From contig MU270015.1 in the NCBI GenBank assembly GCA_021432635.1, positions 906,932-970,931 of the forward strand: a stretch of DNA of 64,000 bases, in the 5' to 3' direction. A program made the position numbers and the translations under genes. How positions within the stretch are numbered: position 1 is the stretch's first letter; every line of letters starts with the position of its first letter. The notes under the pieces were generated by a model. The model saw nothing but the letters and a program-made list of their open reading frames with translations, ran no database searches and was not told where the DNA came from. Positions 21,666-32,789 of the stretch are shown here, piece by piece. The DNA is from Thozetella sp. PMI_491 (taxonomy: Eukaryota; Ascomycota; Sordariomycetes; Chaetosphaeriales; Chaetosphaeriaceae).

Positions 21666-24647
21666 TCACGGCAAATCCTTACTAGCTAGATCAATGCCGA
21701 TCCTCTTTGCACTAGAGATTCCGACCATCGGGCCAAGTAAATAACGTAGCTGGATGTTTCGCACCGGCCGTTGTGCCTGCTCTTTTCGCCTTTGGTTTTC
21801 ATCCCTCTCGTCCTCTCCGAGCTCAGAGTCGCAGACATAGTACATGGCACCTGCCACGGTGCTTGGATCAATCGGCAGATAAGGGGTATGGACGAAGAGA
21901 GAGCAAAGCAGTACCAGAATCATGAGCCCTAGAATGCCGACAGTCATCCAGGCTGTAACGATTCGGGTGGTTGCAGTCTGTGTGTCGTTGAATGGTATGT
22001 TGGACAACAGGATTGGAAAGAACTTGGAAAGGATGGTGGTCAGGGCCACGGCAGTTCCGAGTGGGTTCCTCTCTCTTGGAAACACCCAGAGGCCTCGGAT
22101 CGCGGAAATACACGGGTGTCGAAGTAGCAAGTCTGAGGTGAACGGAGAAGCTCGAGAGAGATTTCTGTAGAGATCAAGCATCACAAAACCTTGTCATCGG
22201 TCAGGCCGTTTACTGGGACTGCCGTTAATGGGTGTAGTCAACTCACGGGAAAAGTAGTAGCTCCAGAAAAGATTGATGGCAACCCCAATCGCGGTAAAGA
22301 AAAAGCGCACACCAAATGTCTGACTCGCCATGAACTTCTCCAGGCCAATAGCCTGCATTTCGGTTGCCTCGTAATATACCACAAGGACCAAAAGACCAGA
22401 GAGCGCGGCGAGGAACGCGAATTCGAGTGCTTTAGAGGGAGCGCTAAGTCGCTTTTTGGCTGGAAGCCAAGACAACCAACTAAGCCAAGAATGGCGTTTT
22501 TGTCCTCTCTCTCTGTGTGGTCTCTTTCTAACGGTTGATGATTGGCAGACGACAGTCGAAATTTTACATTCGCCGACCGGCGAATATTCGAGCATAAACT
22601 TACTGCCCTGTAGAGCAAACAGCGCATCGTTCTGGCTTATGTGTTCCTCTTTTAGTGGTGTGGGTAGTGACCTCAGAAGACATTTTAGCTCATCGCTGCG
22701 CTTCAGGATCAACGCGGATCCACCTATGCTCCGTGGATCTCGGGAGATGCATGGCCATCGCCGAGAGAGCAAATAGCTAACTGTAAGAATGATCACCAAG
22801 AAGATAACCAACACCACTTCAAGCGCAAGCATGGGGCTGAGGAATATCCCAATAGTCATATAGCAATTTTCCCTCTTGTCTATAGCGCAACCGCCATAGA
22901 AAGTTAATCCTATTGCCTCGCTTGACAAACTGACGAGGAGTGACGACATCGCCACGGTTACGTCGCCGAGGAGGGCTATCGGCTCCCGGAGTCTGAAAAG
23001 AAGGCGAAGGTCAGTCCGCCAGCCTTTCCAGCCACCCAGCTCCATGCACACGGAGTCCTCAGCGGCCGCTCCTCCAGATCGGGTTAAGCCGATGAATGGC
23101 AGCATTGACTTGATGCCTGCGTTGTGAAGTTGAGCGAAGAGGGACAGCAGTGTAGACAGTAAAACCGGAAGGAAGGAGCCGATAAAATAGCCCGCTGGTG
23201 TGAGCGCTCGTACGGTGATTTTCGATCCAAGAGGGACGTCAGAGCTCGAGGAATTCGTATCTGTAATGCCCGTTGTAGGCGACTGTGTGGCTTTAGGCAC
23301 CTCCAAGAATACCGTGTTGGTGGCGGTCGCTATCCCTTTGGAGTCGGTCAAGGTCTGCAGGAGATATACGACTGTCTCTGTCGGTACGCCGCGGGAATCA
23401 CGAAGGGTTTCCAAACCTTGCATCAGCAAAGTGGCTGTGGGCTGCCCTTTTTGGTCTTTGAGTGTCACCATATATCCCATTAGTGTTGCCGTTGGCGTCC
23501 CGAGAGAATCACGAAGGGTGACCGTGTCCTTCTTCTGAGTATTGATTTCGACCGGGTTACCTGTATTTCCGACGGTAGTTTCAGCTGGGGTGATCGGTGA
23601 TGCAGCCGACTCTGCCGCTATTACTGGCGCGTGCGCTGTAACAGTGGGTGGCTGCTGAGCTGGTGCCCACGGCTTGATGATCCCACTGTTGCTGTCGGAG
23701 CCTTGGGTAACTGTGACCTTCTTCCCGCTGATATCATCTAATGCCACAGTTATACTATTGCTTCCGATGCTAAAGTCAGGCCTTGTTTGGGCCTTGGGGT
23801 ACCGAATGATTCGTCCTAGCTCCTCTTCATCATACCAACATTCGGGATTTCTCTGAGATAGGAAGTTGATATGCAGTTGGCAACGATTGTCCAGCCGCAC
23901 TGCACAGTCGTAGTCGAGAAGAGTGTACCCAATCTCTCCAAACTTGATAGCTGGGCAGCTCTCAGGGTCGTCGGTCGGGTTGAACCAACAGTGATCCTTA
24001 ACACATCGGCCACTGACGTCCACACCTTCTGGCACAGCTGAAGAGCTCATGTCCGGTCCGTGCGTCCACGCAAAGGCCATGCTAACTCGAACCAAAGTGC
24101 CCTGCATATCATTGCCGGCATAATAGCTGCCGGGTAGGTGAGCACACTCGCGTTTCCCAAGAGTTGGTCCGCGGGATGAGGCTCCAACACACGTGTCAAT
24201 CATTGTAGATGCGGGATAGGGTATGGTGGCAGTAATGTTCGTGCGGTTACGAAAGCTCCAAGCGGAAGTCGACAGCCCAGGCACCGATGCGGTCCGGAAA
24301 AGAGCCATCGTACTGCTCGGGGGCTGGTTCCCCCCAGGAGACTTGTCCTTGTTGTCTCTTCGCCCATTATTTCTGAAGTCCCAGACGAATCGTGGTCGTG
24401 TTGTCTTGTGGACGTCGATCGGTGGCAGCGCATGGCGACTATACTCTAGCAGCCCGAGTACGGTAAAGGAATAAAGTAAGAGAAACAGCAGAAATGGAAG
24501 CCGAATTGACAATGGTTTAAAGGGCGATACTCCCTTTGCCCTGTCGTGACAATGTTTCGGAGTGGAATCGGATTTCCTTGCGCGAGTGGGGCTAGGTGCC
24601 TTTATAGCACTTCTGGCCTGGGATGGTTCCGAATGGTTACGCATCAT
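21666..24647 (-). CDS. DUF3433-type multi-pass membrane protein, 974 aa
   Basis: Large fungal membrane protein of the DUF3433 type (function unknown). Exons 24647-22247 and 22189-21666, phase 1 intron. The ATG at 24647 (MMRNHSEP) is used; the frame further upstream starts only with TTG. Layout: basic, S/P-rich cytosolic N terminus; one membrane segment around residues 48-66; an extracellular-looking Cys- and Asn-rich domain (about 120-290); a T/P-rich linker with four 19-residue repeats (about 375-448); then a C-terminal half with several membrane segments (e.g. MLALEVVLVIFLVIILTVSY, FAFLAALSGLLVLVVYY). A SWLSWLSWLP motif lies near residue 850. Distantly similar in plan to the gene at 59326-63474. 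Assignment is from architecture, not a search. Confidence 0.8.
23304..23525 (-). repeat. Four in-frame 57-bp (19-aa) repeats within the DUF3433 gene
   Basis: Consensus TL-x-DSxG-x-PTATL, seen as TLRDSLGTPTATL, TLKDQKGQPTATL, TLRDSRGVPTETV and TLTDSKGIATATN at a strict 19-residue spacing. The copies differ enough to be old at DNA level while keeping the protein pattern. Confidence 0.88.
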
Positions 24648-25450
24648 CGCGCGGTGTTCGTGAGGGTACAAGGTTGAATGATCTCCTATTCGTGATAGTT
24701 ACTTGAAACTAAATTTGAGCGATAGGAACGAATTAGGTGGGGCCTCTATCTTCTTTTCCTTTCCAAAAGTCTTTTTAAGGAAGCGGACGAGATGAGCTTC
24801 GACGGAGGTCCTGCGGGGCTGCTAGGTTGCCTGGGTAAAGTACCTAGGTACCTAGGTAGACATGCCCCCAAAAAGCCTAGGTGCCCCGAAGAGTCGAAAG
24901 ACCGTCCAGTAATACGGTCTGCACGAAGTCCTAGAGTTAGTTGGTAATATATTTTATATTATCTCCATGTAGGCAACCCGACCTATTAGTTGCCTTAAAA
25001 TTGTGTCACATGGATTCCTGGTTTCATTTGCGTGGCAATATATCCACGCGACCGAGTCCGGGCCGCTCCTCGAGTGGGAGGTTTTGTTAGCCTAGGGTAG
25101 ACGAATCTCAAAGGTCCACTGACCCCATCGATTGCGGCATGTCTGCAGTGGTTTGCTCGGCGTAATGTGCCGAAGTCGGCTTAAGAGGGGTCCAAACAGC
25201 ACGACTTGTAGCTCTCGGTCGATAAGGGCCATCTGCGCGTTGTACGAAAGCCGATCTTTGCCCCCGCCCCTGAAACTGTTGCGGTTGAAACCCCCCGGTC
25301 GATCTTCGGGGCATCTGTCAACCCTCACAGCACCACTAGCATCAGCCCACAACGGGTGTTTACCGCCTTGGGGCCTTCGCAAATGATTCAATATCTCCCT
25401 ACTGCTGGAAAGCACTAGACGTGGCCTTGACTTCATTATAGAGGCAAACG
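24648..25450. other. Divergent promoter region, DUF3433 / FAD monooxygenase
   Basis: 803 bp between divergent genes. Contains a palindromic double TACCTAGG at 24841-24858 and further CCTAGG copies nearby. No gene recognised. Confidence 0.5.
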
Positions 25451-27872
25451 GTGATAGAAATGAGTGTGCGTCCAAGCCTGGGAGCAATTCGCAGTCTATG
25501 TATCTCTGTACATGGTCTCAGAGCTAGAGGGATTTGCCGTTTACCAGTTATCCCCGCGGTGTGCACAGCAATACCATCCTCTAGAAGCTTCGGTGTTTAT
25601 TCTTCGCGCGACAAAAGACTCTCACTGCTTTCCACCATGAGCCCTCACAGCACACGCGCGGTCAACGAGAGCGGCGTTCTGGGCGGGAGCAACGGTGTAG
25701 GCCATGCTACCCCTAGCAATGGGTTCAACTCAATCCAAACATCTGCTCATGCGGCCGTGGATGCCACAAAGGACTCCAGTGATATTCTGGAAACTGAATT
25801 CCTGGTCATCGGCTGCGGGCCGGCAGGAGCTTCGCTAGCATGCTTCCTCACTTCGTACGGTATGCAAGAGACCTGTAGCAGGACGGCAAGGCTCCACCCA
25901 AATATATAACAGCTGACCAATGACTTCAGGCCTCAAGGGAATCATGATCGGAGCGGCCCCTGGCACTGCCCATACACCGCGAGCGCACATAACCAATATG
26001 GCCGCCGTAGGTATGAAAAATTCGCACTCCTCCGTTCTCGCGCCGAAATTGGGGTACCGAATTTCACTGTCATGACCGGAGTGGAAGGAGGGCAGGCAAT
26101 AACTGATGAACTTTGTAGAATGCCTGCGAGATATCGGTCTCGACCGAGACATAGACCAGGTATCGTCCAAGGGCCATTGTATGATCCACACGAGATGGTG
26201 CCACAGCATGGCCGGCGAGGAATACACCCGCATCTATTCCTGGGGGAACGATCCCCGCCGGAAGGTAAGAACAATTCCAACTCCTGGTGTGCTGGCGCCG
26301 GATTTAACGTCGTGTAGGGCGACTATGAGATGGCAAGCCCGTGTGTGCCGGCAGATCTTCCGCAGACCCTGCTCGAGCCGATTCTCATTCGCCACGCGGT
26401 ACATAATGGATTCAAGGTCCGTTTCGACACCACCCTGGTCTCCTTCGAAGACGATAAGTCCGCCGGTTTCATCACGGCTGTCGTTCGCGATACGATTTCG
26501 AAGCAAGAATACAAAATCCGCACAAAATATCTCTTCGGGGCGGATGGTGCCCAGAGTCTGGTGGTCAAACAGCTTAACCTACCGATGGATCGCCAGCCCG
26601 GCCAGGGACTTGCGATCAACATCCTGGTCAAGACGGACCTCAGCCATCTCGTCGATTCTCGCAAGGGCAATTTGCATTGGATCATGCAGCCGGATCGAGA
26701 GCATCCCGAATTTGGCTGGATGGGTATTGCCCGCATGGTGAAGCCGTGGGACGAGTGGATGTTCATTCTCTTCCCCAACCGGGACGTTGATATTCACATC
26801 CAGCCTACGGATGACGAGTATATGAAGCGCGTGAGAGATTTCATTGGAGATGATACACCCGCCGAGATCCTGAACGTATCTAAGTGGTTCATCAACGAAG
26901 TCGTCGCGGAACACTACTCCGATGGTAACATGTACGTACCAGGAGGCACCATTGGGCCACCGGAAGCCCTCCCGTGCGCCTGCAGGAACAATTTGCTGAC
27001 CGTGATCGTGCAGTTTCTGCCTCGGCGACGCAGTCCATCGCCACCCGCCCATGAATGGACTCGGCAGCAATACCTGCATCCAAGACGCGTTTAACCTAGC
27101 TTGGAAGATCGCCTACGTTCATCGGGGCTGGGCATCTCCCTCACTTCTTTCGTCATACAGCACCGAACGCCAGCCCGTCGGGAAGTCCATTGTTTCCCGA
27201 GCCAATCAAGCCTTCCGGGACCACTTTCGGGTATGGGATGCGTTAGGAACTCTGCCGACAGCGCTGTCCGAGCGTCAGCGAATCTTCGGGGAGCTCTCGG
27301 CGGCCACCAGCGATGGGAAGAAACGCCGCCAGGACTTCAGACAAGCAATCCAAAATACCGGTCAGGAGTTTCATGGCCTTGGAGTGGAGATGAACCAGCA
27401 CTACTCTGGCGTGGGCATATACGACGCCGACGAGCCTGCGCCGTTCCAGTTGGCCGGTAGGGCGGCGGAGAACCCCGTGCTTTATCACGATCGGAACACC
27501 TACCCGGGGTCACGACTGCCGCATGTCTGGCTCAATAAAGCGGAGCCTACCACACCGACCTCGACTATCGACATTGTGGGCCATGGCCGCTTCGTACTTT
27601 TTACCGGCATCGGTGGTGAAGCGTGGAAAAAGGCAGCAGAGTCTGTGTCCGCAGACTTGGGGATTCCGTTGCAGGTCCACTCGATCGGCTTCCGTCAAGA
27701 TTGGGAGGACTTTTACTTCGAATGGGAGCAGTTGCGTGGCGTTGAGGAATCGGGCGCCGTACTTGTGCGGCCTGACCGGTTTGTGGCCTGGAGGGCGAAC
27801 GAGGTCCTCGCTACGGAAGAAGCCTGTACGACTAAGCTTAGCGATGTGATGAAATCGATTCTCGGGCGGTAG
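25451..27872 (+). CDS. TfdB/phenol 2-monooxygenase-like FAD monooxygenase, 640 aa (702 with upstream start)
   Basis: Class A flavoprotein aromatic hydroxylase (FAD_binding_3), adding one hydroxyl to a phenolic ring with NAD(P)H and O2. Exons: to 25859, 25930-26010, 26119-26264, 26318-26931, 27014-27872. Motifs: FAD dinucleotide fold VIGCGPAGASLACFL, TAHTPRAHITNMAA, the DYEMASP...DLPQTLLEP block, GADGAQS, and FCLGDAVHRHPPMNGLGSN with the GD motif that completes across the last intron. The order and wording follow bacterial 2,4-dichlorophenol 6-monooxygenase (TfdB) more than yeast phenol hydroxylase. Start is uncertain: ATG at 25637 gives 640 aa; the frame stays open to 25451 and would add 62 residues rich in Arg/Ser and poor in acids, like a mitochondrial presequence. 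Its neighbour at 30946-32789 has a clearer presequence. Confidence 0.93.
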
Positions 27873-28811
27873 GAATTCCCAGCAGTCTTAATACATCTTG
27901 CGAGAATATTCAGGATTAGGATAATGTCACAACAAAACGTATACTCAGGAGCTCTCATGAAGGTTAAAGATAAAGACTTGCTTGCTTTCCTTATATACTA
28001 GGGAAGCTCACACTTATTAAATCAGCACTTCCCACGCTCGCTTGACCGCTTATTCAGTGTACAGAGGTGTGCGCGTGACTATCAGAGGCTTCTCGCTAAG
28101 TAAGATCCCATATTCATGGATCAGCTGCTTGCTGAGCCACTTCACGAGCTTCCCCTGCTTCTTTTGTGACATTTGACAACATATAGCGGTAGATTAAGGA
28201 TATATACGTGCGCATCCCTTTATGTCTCAGGATGAGGATGTGTTTCTGCCGCAACAAAGAAATATGTATCGGCTGCCCACCGCCGTTCTTTTCTTTCCTT
28301 TCCCTTTCTTTGCCTTTTTAAAATGTATATAGCGCTACGTTGTAGGTAAAGTGCGTGCGTCTTTGGAAGAAGCGATAATATATTGCGATTACTAGCGTCG
28401 CTACTACCTAGATACTGGTGCTTGTGGTGTCTTGTTCGGACTAGTACACATACAGCCAGCTTGGGAGAACAAGTCATTATCTCTGAAATAATCTCACTGA
28501 AATCCACAAACACTAAGGGGTCTCTTCGTAGTCGACCAATGGTTTCGATAGACGTGAAACAAAGCACAGTGGCAGTGGAAAGTTGGTTGAGCCGGCACTG
28601 GCTTTTTAGCATAGGGATATCCTTGATTTGTTACGACGCCTTCGTCGTCTCCAAGTCCAAATGGCCAATAAATGATCTTGATTGATGCAATTCTGATTTG
28701 CAGCAAAGTAGCTTCAACTCTTCAAGCACGCGCGCTAGCGGCCCAGAGGCCTGGAGCTTGCAATATTCATCGGATGTCTTGACTCTTCCCTAAATGTTAG
28801 CTGTAACTATC
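27873..28811. other. Convergent 3' region
   Basis: 939 bp between convergent genes; no recognised gene. AT-rich in parts. Confidence 0.5.
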
Positions 28812-29482
28812 TTAGCTGACACTTAGAAATGGGGGATTGTACCGAAGCCACAGTGTCGCCATTTCCCTCTGTCTCACCTCTTTCAGGACAAGACAACTCT
28901 GTATCGGCCCGGCAGGGCCTTGCGTCTTCTGTGTATGGTCGGCGAACGCACTGAGCGTAGCTAGCAATCCAGCTCTTTGCCCTGCCTCCAAAGCCCAGAA
29001 ATGATAAACCGCGACGTGACTATTCGTGGAGTCTCTGTCGGAATCATCATCTCGCTTGAGCCATCCGGATTCCTTGTCATAGTGATGTAGATCGTAGTCT
29101 GGACTGGAAATTCCTTGCTGGGTCTTAAGCAGCTCATCCTTGTCGACAAGAGCCATTTCACGTTGGAAAATGTCGGACGAAACATGGTCCAAGAAGAAGC
29201 CGACCGGGTGTGTGTATCCCTCCAAACCCCACAAATCGTCGGGTCGCCCGTCCAGATCCACTCCCCAGTAGTAGGAATCCCCGTACGGCTCTGTCGCGGA
29301 AACTCCACAGAGATGGACGAGCCGTTCTTTCCACTACCAAAGAGCGTCGCAGGGCATTAGCGAGCAAGTTGGATCGATGGATTCTGTTCCGCCGATGACC
29401 GTCGGTAGCTATCACTCACGAATTTCATGGCCCCGGTCCGACTGATGACGTGCGCGACAACAAAGAACTTGGGGGCCGTCAT
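28812..29482 (-). CDS. Second ABM-type barrel protein, 194 aa
   Basis: Exons 29482-29420 and 29333-28812, phase 0 intron (GTGAGT...TAG). Begins MTAPKFFVVAHVISR, a first beta strand typical of ABM-type alpha/beta barrels, followed by a helix (WKERLVHLCGVSATEPYG) and YYWGVDLDGRPDDLWGLEGY. The second half repeats the theme: VAVYHFWALEAGQR, a helix, then IQSCLVLKEVRQREMATLWLR. Again a two-half fused barrel, but not closely similar to the protein at 7090-7863. Small proteins of this fold serve as cofactor-free oxygenases or lyases in aromatic pathways. It lies between two flavoenzymes, hinting at a shared pathway. No specific reaction can be assigned. Confidence 0.68.
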
Positions 29483-30945
29483 CTTGAAGGTATTCAGCAG
29501 TTTGCCAGGCAAATTGATGAGTGCCAAGTCGCAGAAACCGCCAAACGTCGAGACAGACAGGGTCAAGGCGATGCGGTCTATCCTACACTCTCCACGGAGA
29601 ACACATGAACGAAAGGTCCTATGAGTGCCGAGGTCCCTTAGAACACCCCCTCACTCTCTCCAGATCTAGGCCGAAGGGATGGCAGGCCCTTGACGCCCCA
29701 GTAGTGACGCCCCGGTTATGACTCTCCGACGCTAGGCCTGTTGCCGGGCGAGCTTCGGGTGCATAAGAATCATACATCCGAATTTCTTCCGCACCTGATC
29801 CGGTTGTAGATGAAGCGCGTTCCACTCAGGACGGATGAGCGGCTGCTACGTAATTGGCGTCTTATTCTGAGGTAGAGAACCTTTGTCCCACTCTATTAGC
29901 CGCATGCTCGGTGCTGTAAGCCGAATTCCGACGCTGGCTAAGGTGGTGAGATCATGATTGATTCTTCTAAGTCCCCACTGGGTGGGCAAATTGGCCAAGT
30001 ACTAGCTACAAAGGGGACTTTCAGTTGTCCCGAGCTTCGGCTCCACAGTGCGGAGTGTGGAGCGGCGCGGGGAGGCTCTCCAACCCCACGGTCCAACTCC
30101 GGTATGATTCGCGGAGATCACGGCATCATGGAGCTAACAAGAAGACGCGTCTGATGCCGACATGGTTCGCACCAGGCACCCTCCCGACTCTCGTAGATGT
30201 TGAGTCCACGTATTCCGCGCCGGATATACTTCCCGAGGGATAGGGTTGGTATGGGTAGTGGAGCTTGCTCTTAAATCAACACTCAATTTCGGCTGCAGCA
30301 CAGCTTAAGCGCGAGTTTACACACTCTGACCAGAGCTCCTAGATCTTGGCTGCAATACTAGAGCGCAAATTCGACATCTTACTGTCACGCCACCTCTTAT
30401 CATCAGCTCCCGGCGACTAGTGTGAAAATGGGTCAGACGATGGCTTACTGACATCATTGACCTCATTTCTGCTCGCCTGTAATCAATCCCCGTAGGCTTA
30501 GCGAACAAATTTCGCTAGGATACAAGCAGTTTTTGTTATAAATTTTTTATCTAGCAGATCATATGATTGTTTGTTGCCGATTATTGATCTCCCGAATGTG
30601 AGATGATTGCTGCTACCTACTTATGCGCTGGGGAAATGTCGCGCAGAGGATTCGTGATGGGAATTGTACCGGGTGACACAGGAAAATTGGGATGCACATC
30701 GTCACATCTTCGTCTCGTGCGAATATAACTTCGCAGGAACTGATCCTGGCCTTGGTGCTAAGCTGATCCTCTGAAATGCACGCTCATCTCTCCTGCACGG
30801 ATTCCGCGTGCCTTTCCGGCTGCGACTGAGCCTGCTTGAGCGTCTGGGCATCTTTTAATTCTTACTGGCTTGCTGTTACAAATCTATTTACAGCCTTATG
30901 GATTAGGATAAGGGGGTTCAAGAATCCACCAGCATCCCAACGTCT
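29483..30945. other. Intergenic region, no gene recognised
   Basis: 1.5 kb upstream of the ABM-type gene and downstream of the flavoprotein gene, both leftward. Small frames only, none convincing. Confidence 0.45.
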
Positions 30946-32789
30946 TCAAGGCTGATTTTCATCTTGCACACCTGCCAATCGTAGAGCCGCCCGGTAACCG
31001 AAGGTCATGCCCGGTCCAATGGAACTCCCCCCGCCTGGGTAGTTCCCCTTGAAGATGGAGTTCGAATCTAGACCGACAGCATATAAACCTCGGATGGGTT
31101 TTCCGTCCGCACCAATCGCTTGAGCATTCTCGTCTGTCAAGAGGCCGTACACAGAGCTCACATTGCCCGGGTAGAGGGGCAGAGCGTAGAATGGTGGCTT
31201 GGAGCAGGTTCCGAGATTGGGGTTTGGAAGATTTTTGCTGTCGCCGTAGAAACGATCGTATTTTGTTTCGCCACGCCCGAACTCCGGATCTTGGCCGGTG
31301 AGAGCATGCTCGTTGCATCTCATGACCGTCTCCGCCAGATTTCGGGGAGGCACACCGATCTTGGCAGCTAGCTCGGCCAGGTTGGAAGCCTTGAGGAGAT
31401 AACCCTGTCGTACAAGATGATTCACCGGGTACGGCCAGGGCAAAGCCATGCCCATGCCGTACTTCCTTAGAAACTTCCGGTCGGCAATCAAGAAAGCTTT
31501 CTTGATGTGGAGGGCATGCATGGTCTTGACGAATTCCTGGTATGGTTCGGCCTCGTTGGCAAATCGCTGTCCGTCGGGGCCGACAATGATTGCGCCGGGC
31601 TTCGTGCGGTCCAGCGAGAAGTGAGGAAACCGCCGTACCTGGCCATCGCTTCGTTCGAAAATCGATATCGGCGCGAAAATGCCGTTGTTCTTGTTGGGAG
31701 GCGGCATCACAGCGCCGGATTCGAGGCCCATGCGCTTCCCATCGCCGACGTTCGCGGCCGGCTGCGCCGTCCAATCGTGGGGAAGATACTTCTTGGCCTC
31801 GGCAGACCTTCCAAAGCCTCCGCTAGCTAAGACGACGCCCTTTCTTGCCTCGATTGCCGTATTCTCGTCGCCCTGTTGAATGATTATGCCGGTGACTGTC
31901 CCATCGGTGTCTTTCGTGGCTTTGATTGCTGGGCAATTGGTCCAGACGTCGACTTTTTCTTGAAGGCAGCTGTACAGCAGGCGGCCGATCAGGGCGTTTC
32001 CGTTCGCTAGCACGGCTCCCTTCCCGAACCGAATTTCATCCAGCAGGTAACGGACTACTTTCGCCGCCGCGGTCGTGAAATTGCCCAGGCTCCCGAACGG
32101 GCTGGTCAGGACCGACATCTCCGCTGGATCCGCTTGCATCGATCGGAAGGCGTAGTAGCCCTGAAGAGTATAGCGGATATCCTTCACGCGGCGGCCGAGA
32201 ACTCGGGCGTCAAATTCTTTGGTGACGATGGTCCGCCCCACAGAGGCCCCATCTTCTTTTTCATGGTAGTCGGGAAGCGGTACCGGCTTGAACTTGACGG
32301 CAGAATTGGACTCTATCCATTCCACCATTTCTGGCCCGCTCCGCAGGAAAGCATGAATTTTGGCCATCTCGTACGCATCGCCAAGGACTCGCTGCAGATA
32401 CCGATCTCCCTTCTCCGCCGAATCGTCCATGACACCAACGGCCGGCTGGTGTTTGTTCCCTGGGATCCACAATCCACCACCAGAGAACGCCGTAGTTCCC
32501 CCAATATACTTACTCTTCTCGACCACGAGGACCTTCAAACCCTGCTTCGCAGCGACCAAGGCCGTGGTGAGCCCGGCACACCCGGAGCCTACTACAACCA
32601 CGTCGTACTGTCGTGCAGGCTCCTGAAGAAATGATCTTAGCGGGATACAAATCCTTAGAGTCTGGTAAAAACCAAATTGGCGCGACCCACGGTGGTTTTG
32701 GCCGTGGCGTACGTTCTCCGCAGCGAACTTAGGCTCTGGGAAAATCTGGCGGCACGTTTAATGGCAGTAAAGCTTGCATTTTGCTGCAT
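30946..32789 (-). CDS. 3-ketosteroid-Delta1-dehydrogenase-like flavoprotein with mitochondrial-type presequence, 591 aa
   Basis: FAD_binding_2-family dehydrogenase. Exons 32789-32691 and 32622-30946, phase 0. Exon 1 codes exactly 33 residues: basic, Ser/Ala-rich, no acidic residue, with LRRTYATA near its end, a good match to a mitochondrial presequence with a cleavage site after RRTY. Exon 2 begins with EPARQYD and the FAD fold VVVVGSGCAGL, then SGGGLWIPGN, FANEAEPY and NYPGGGSSIGPGMTFGY. In bacterial KstD the Tyr-Pro-Gly-x-Gly of this last motif carries the catalytic Tyr and Gly; here Tyr is about residue 561. Such enzymes 1,2-dehydrogenate cyclic ketones and pass electrons to quinones or other acceptors. 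Fumarate reductase-like activity is the alternative, but the YPGGG motif favours the KstD side. The actual substrate is unknown and need not be a steroid. Confidence 0.9.
32691..32789 (-). other. Presequence-only exon (33 codons)
   Basis: First exon of the flavoprotein gene, reading from MQQNASF to AKTT. Basic residues K11, R12, R15, R24, R25, K31 and no D/E. The exon end coincides with the end of the targeting segment, and the FAD fold starts a few residues into exon 2. Confidence 0.72.

Noticed and set aside
30959-31774. 271-codon shifted frame inside the KstD-like gene
   Set aside because: Low-complexity Arg/Ser/Pro composition typical of an out-of-frame reading.
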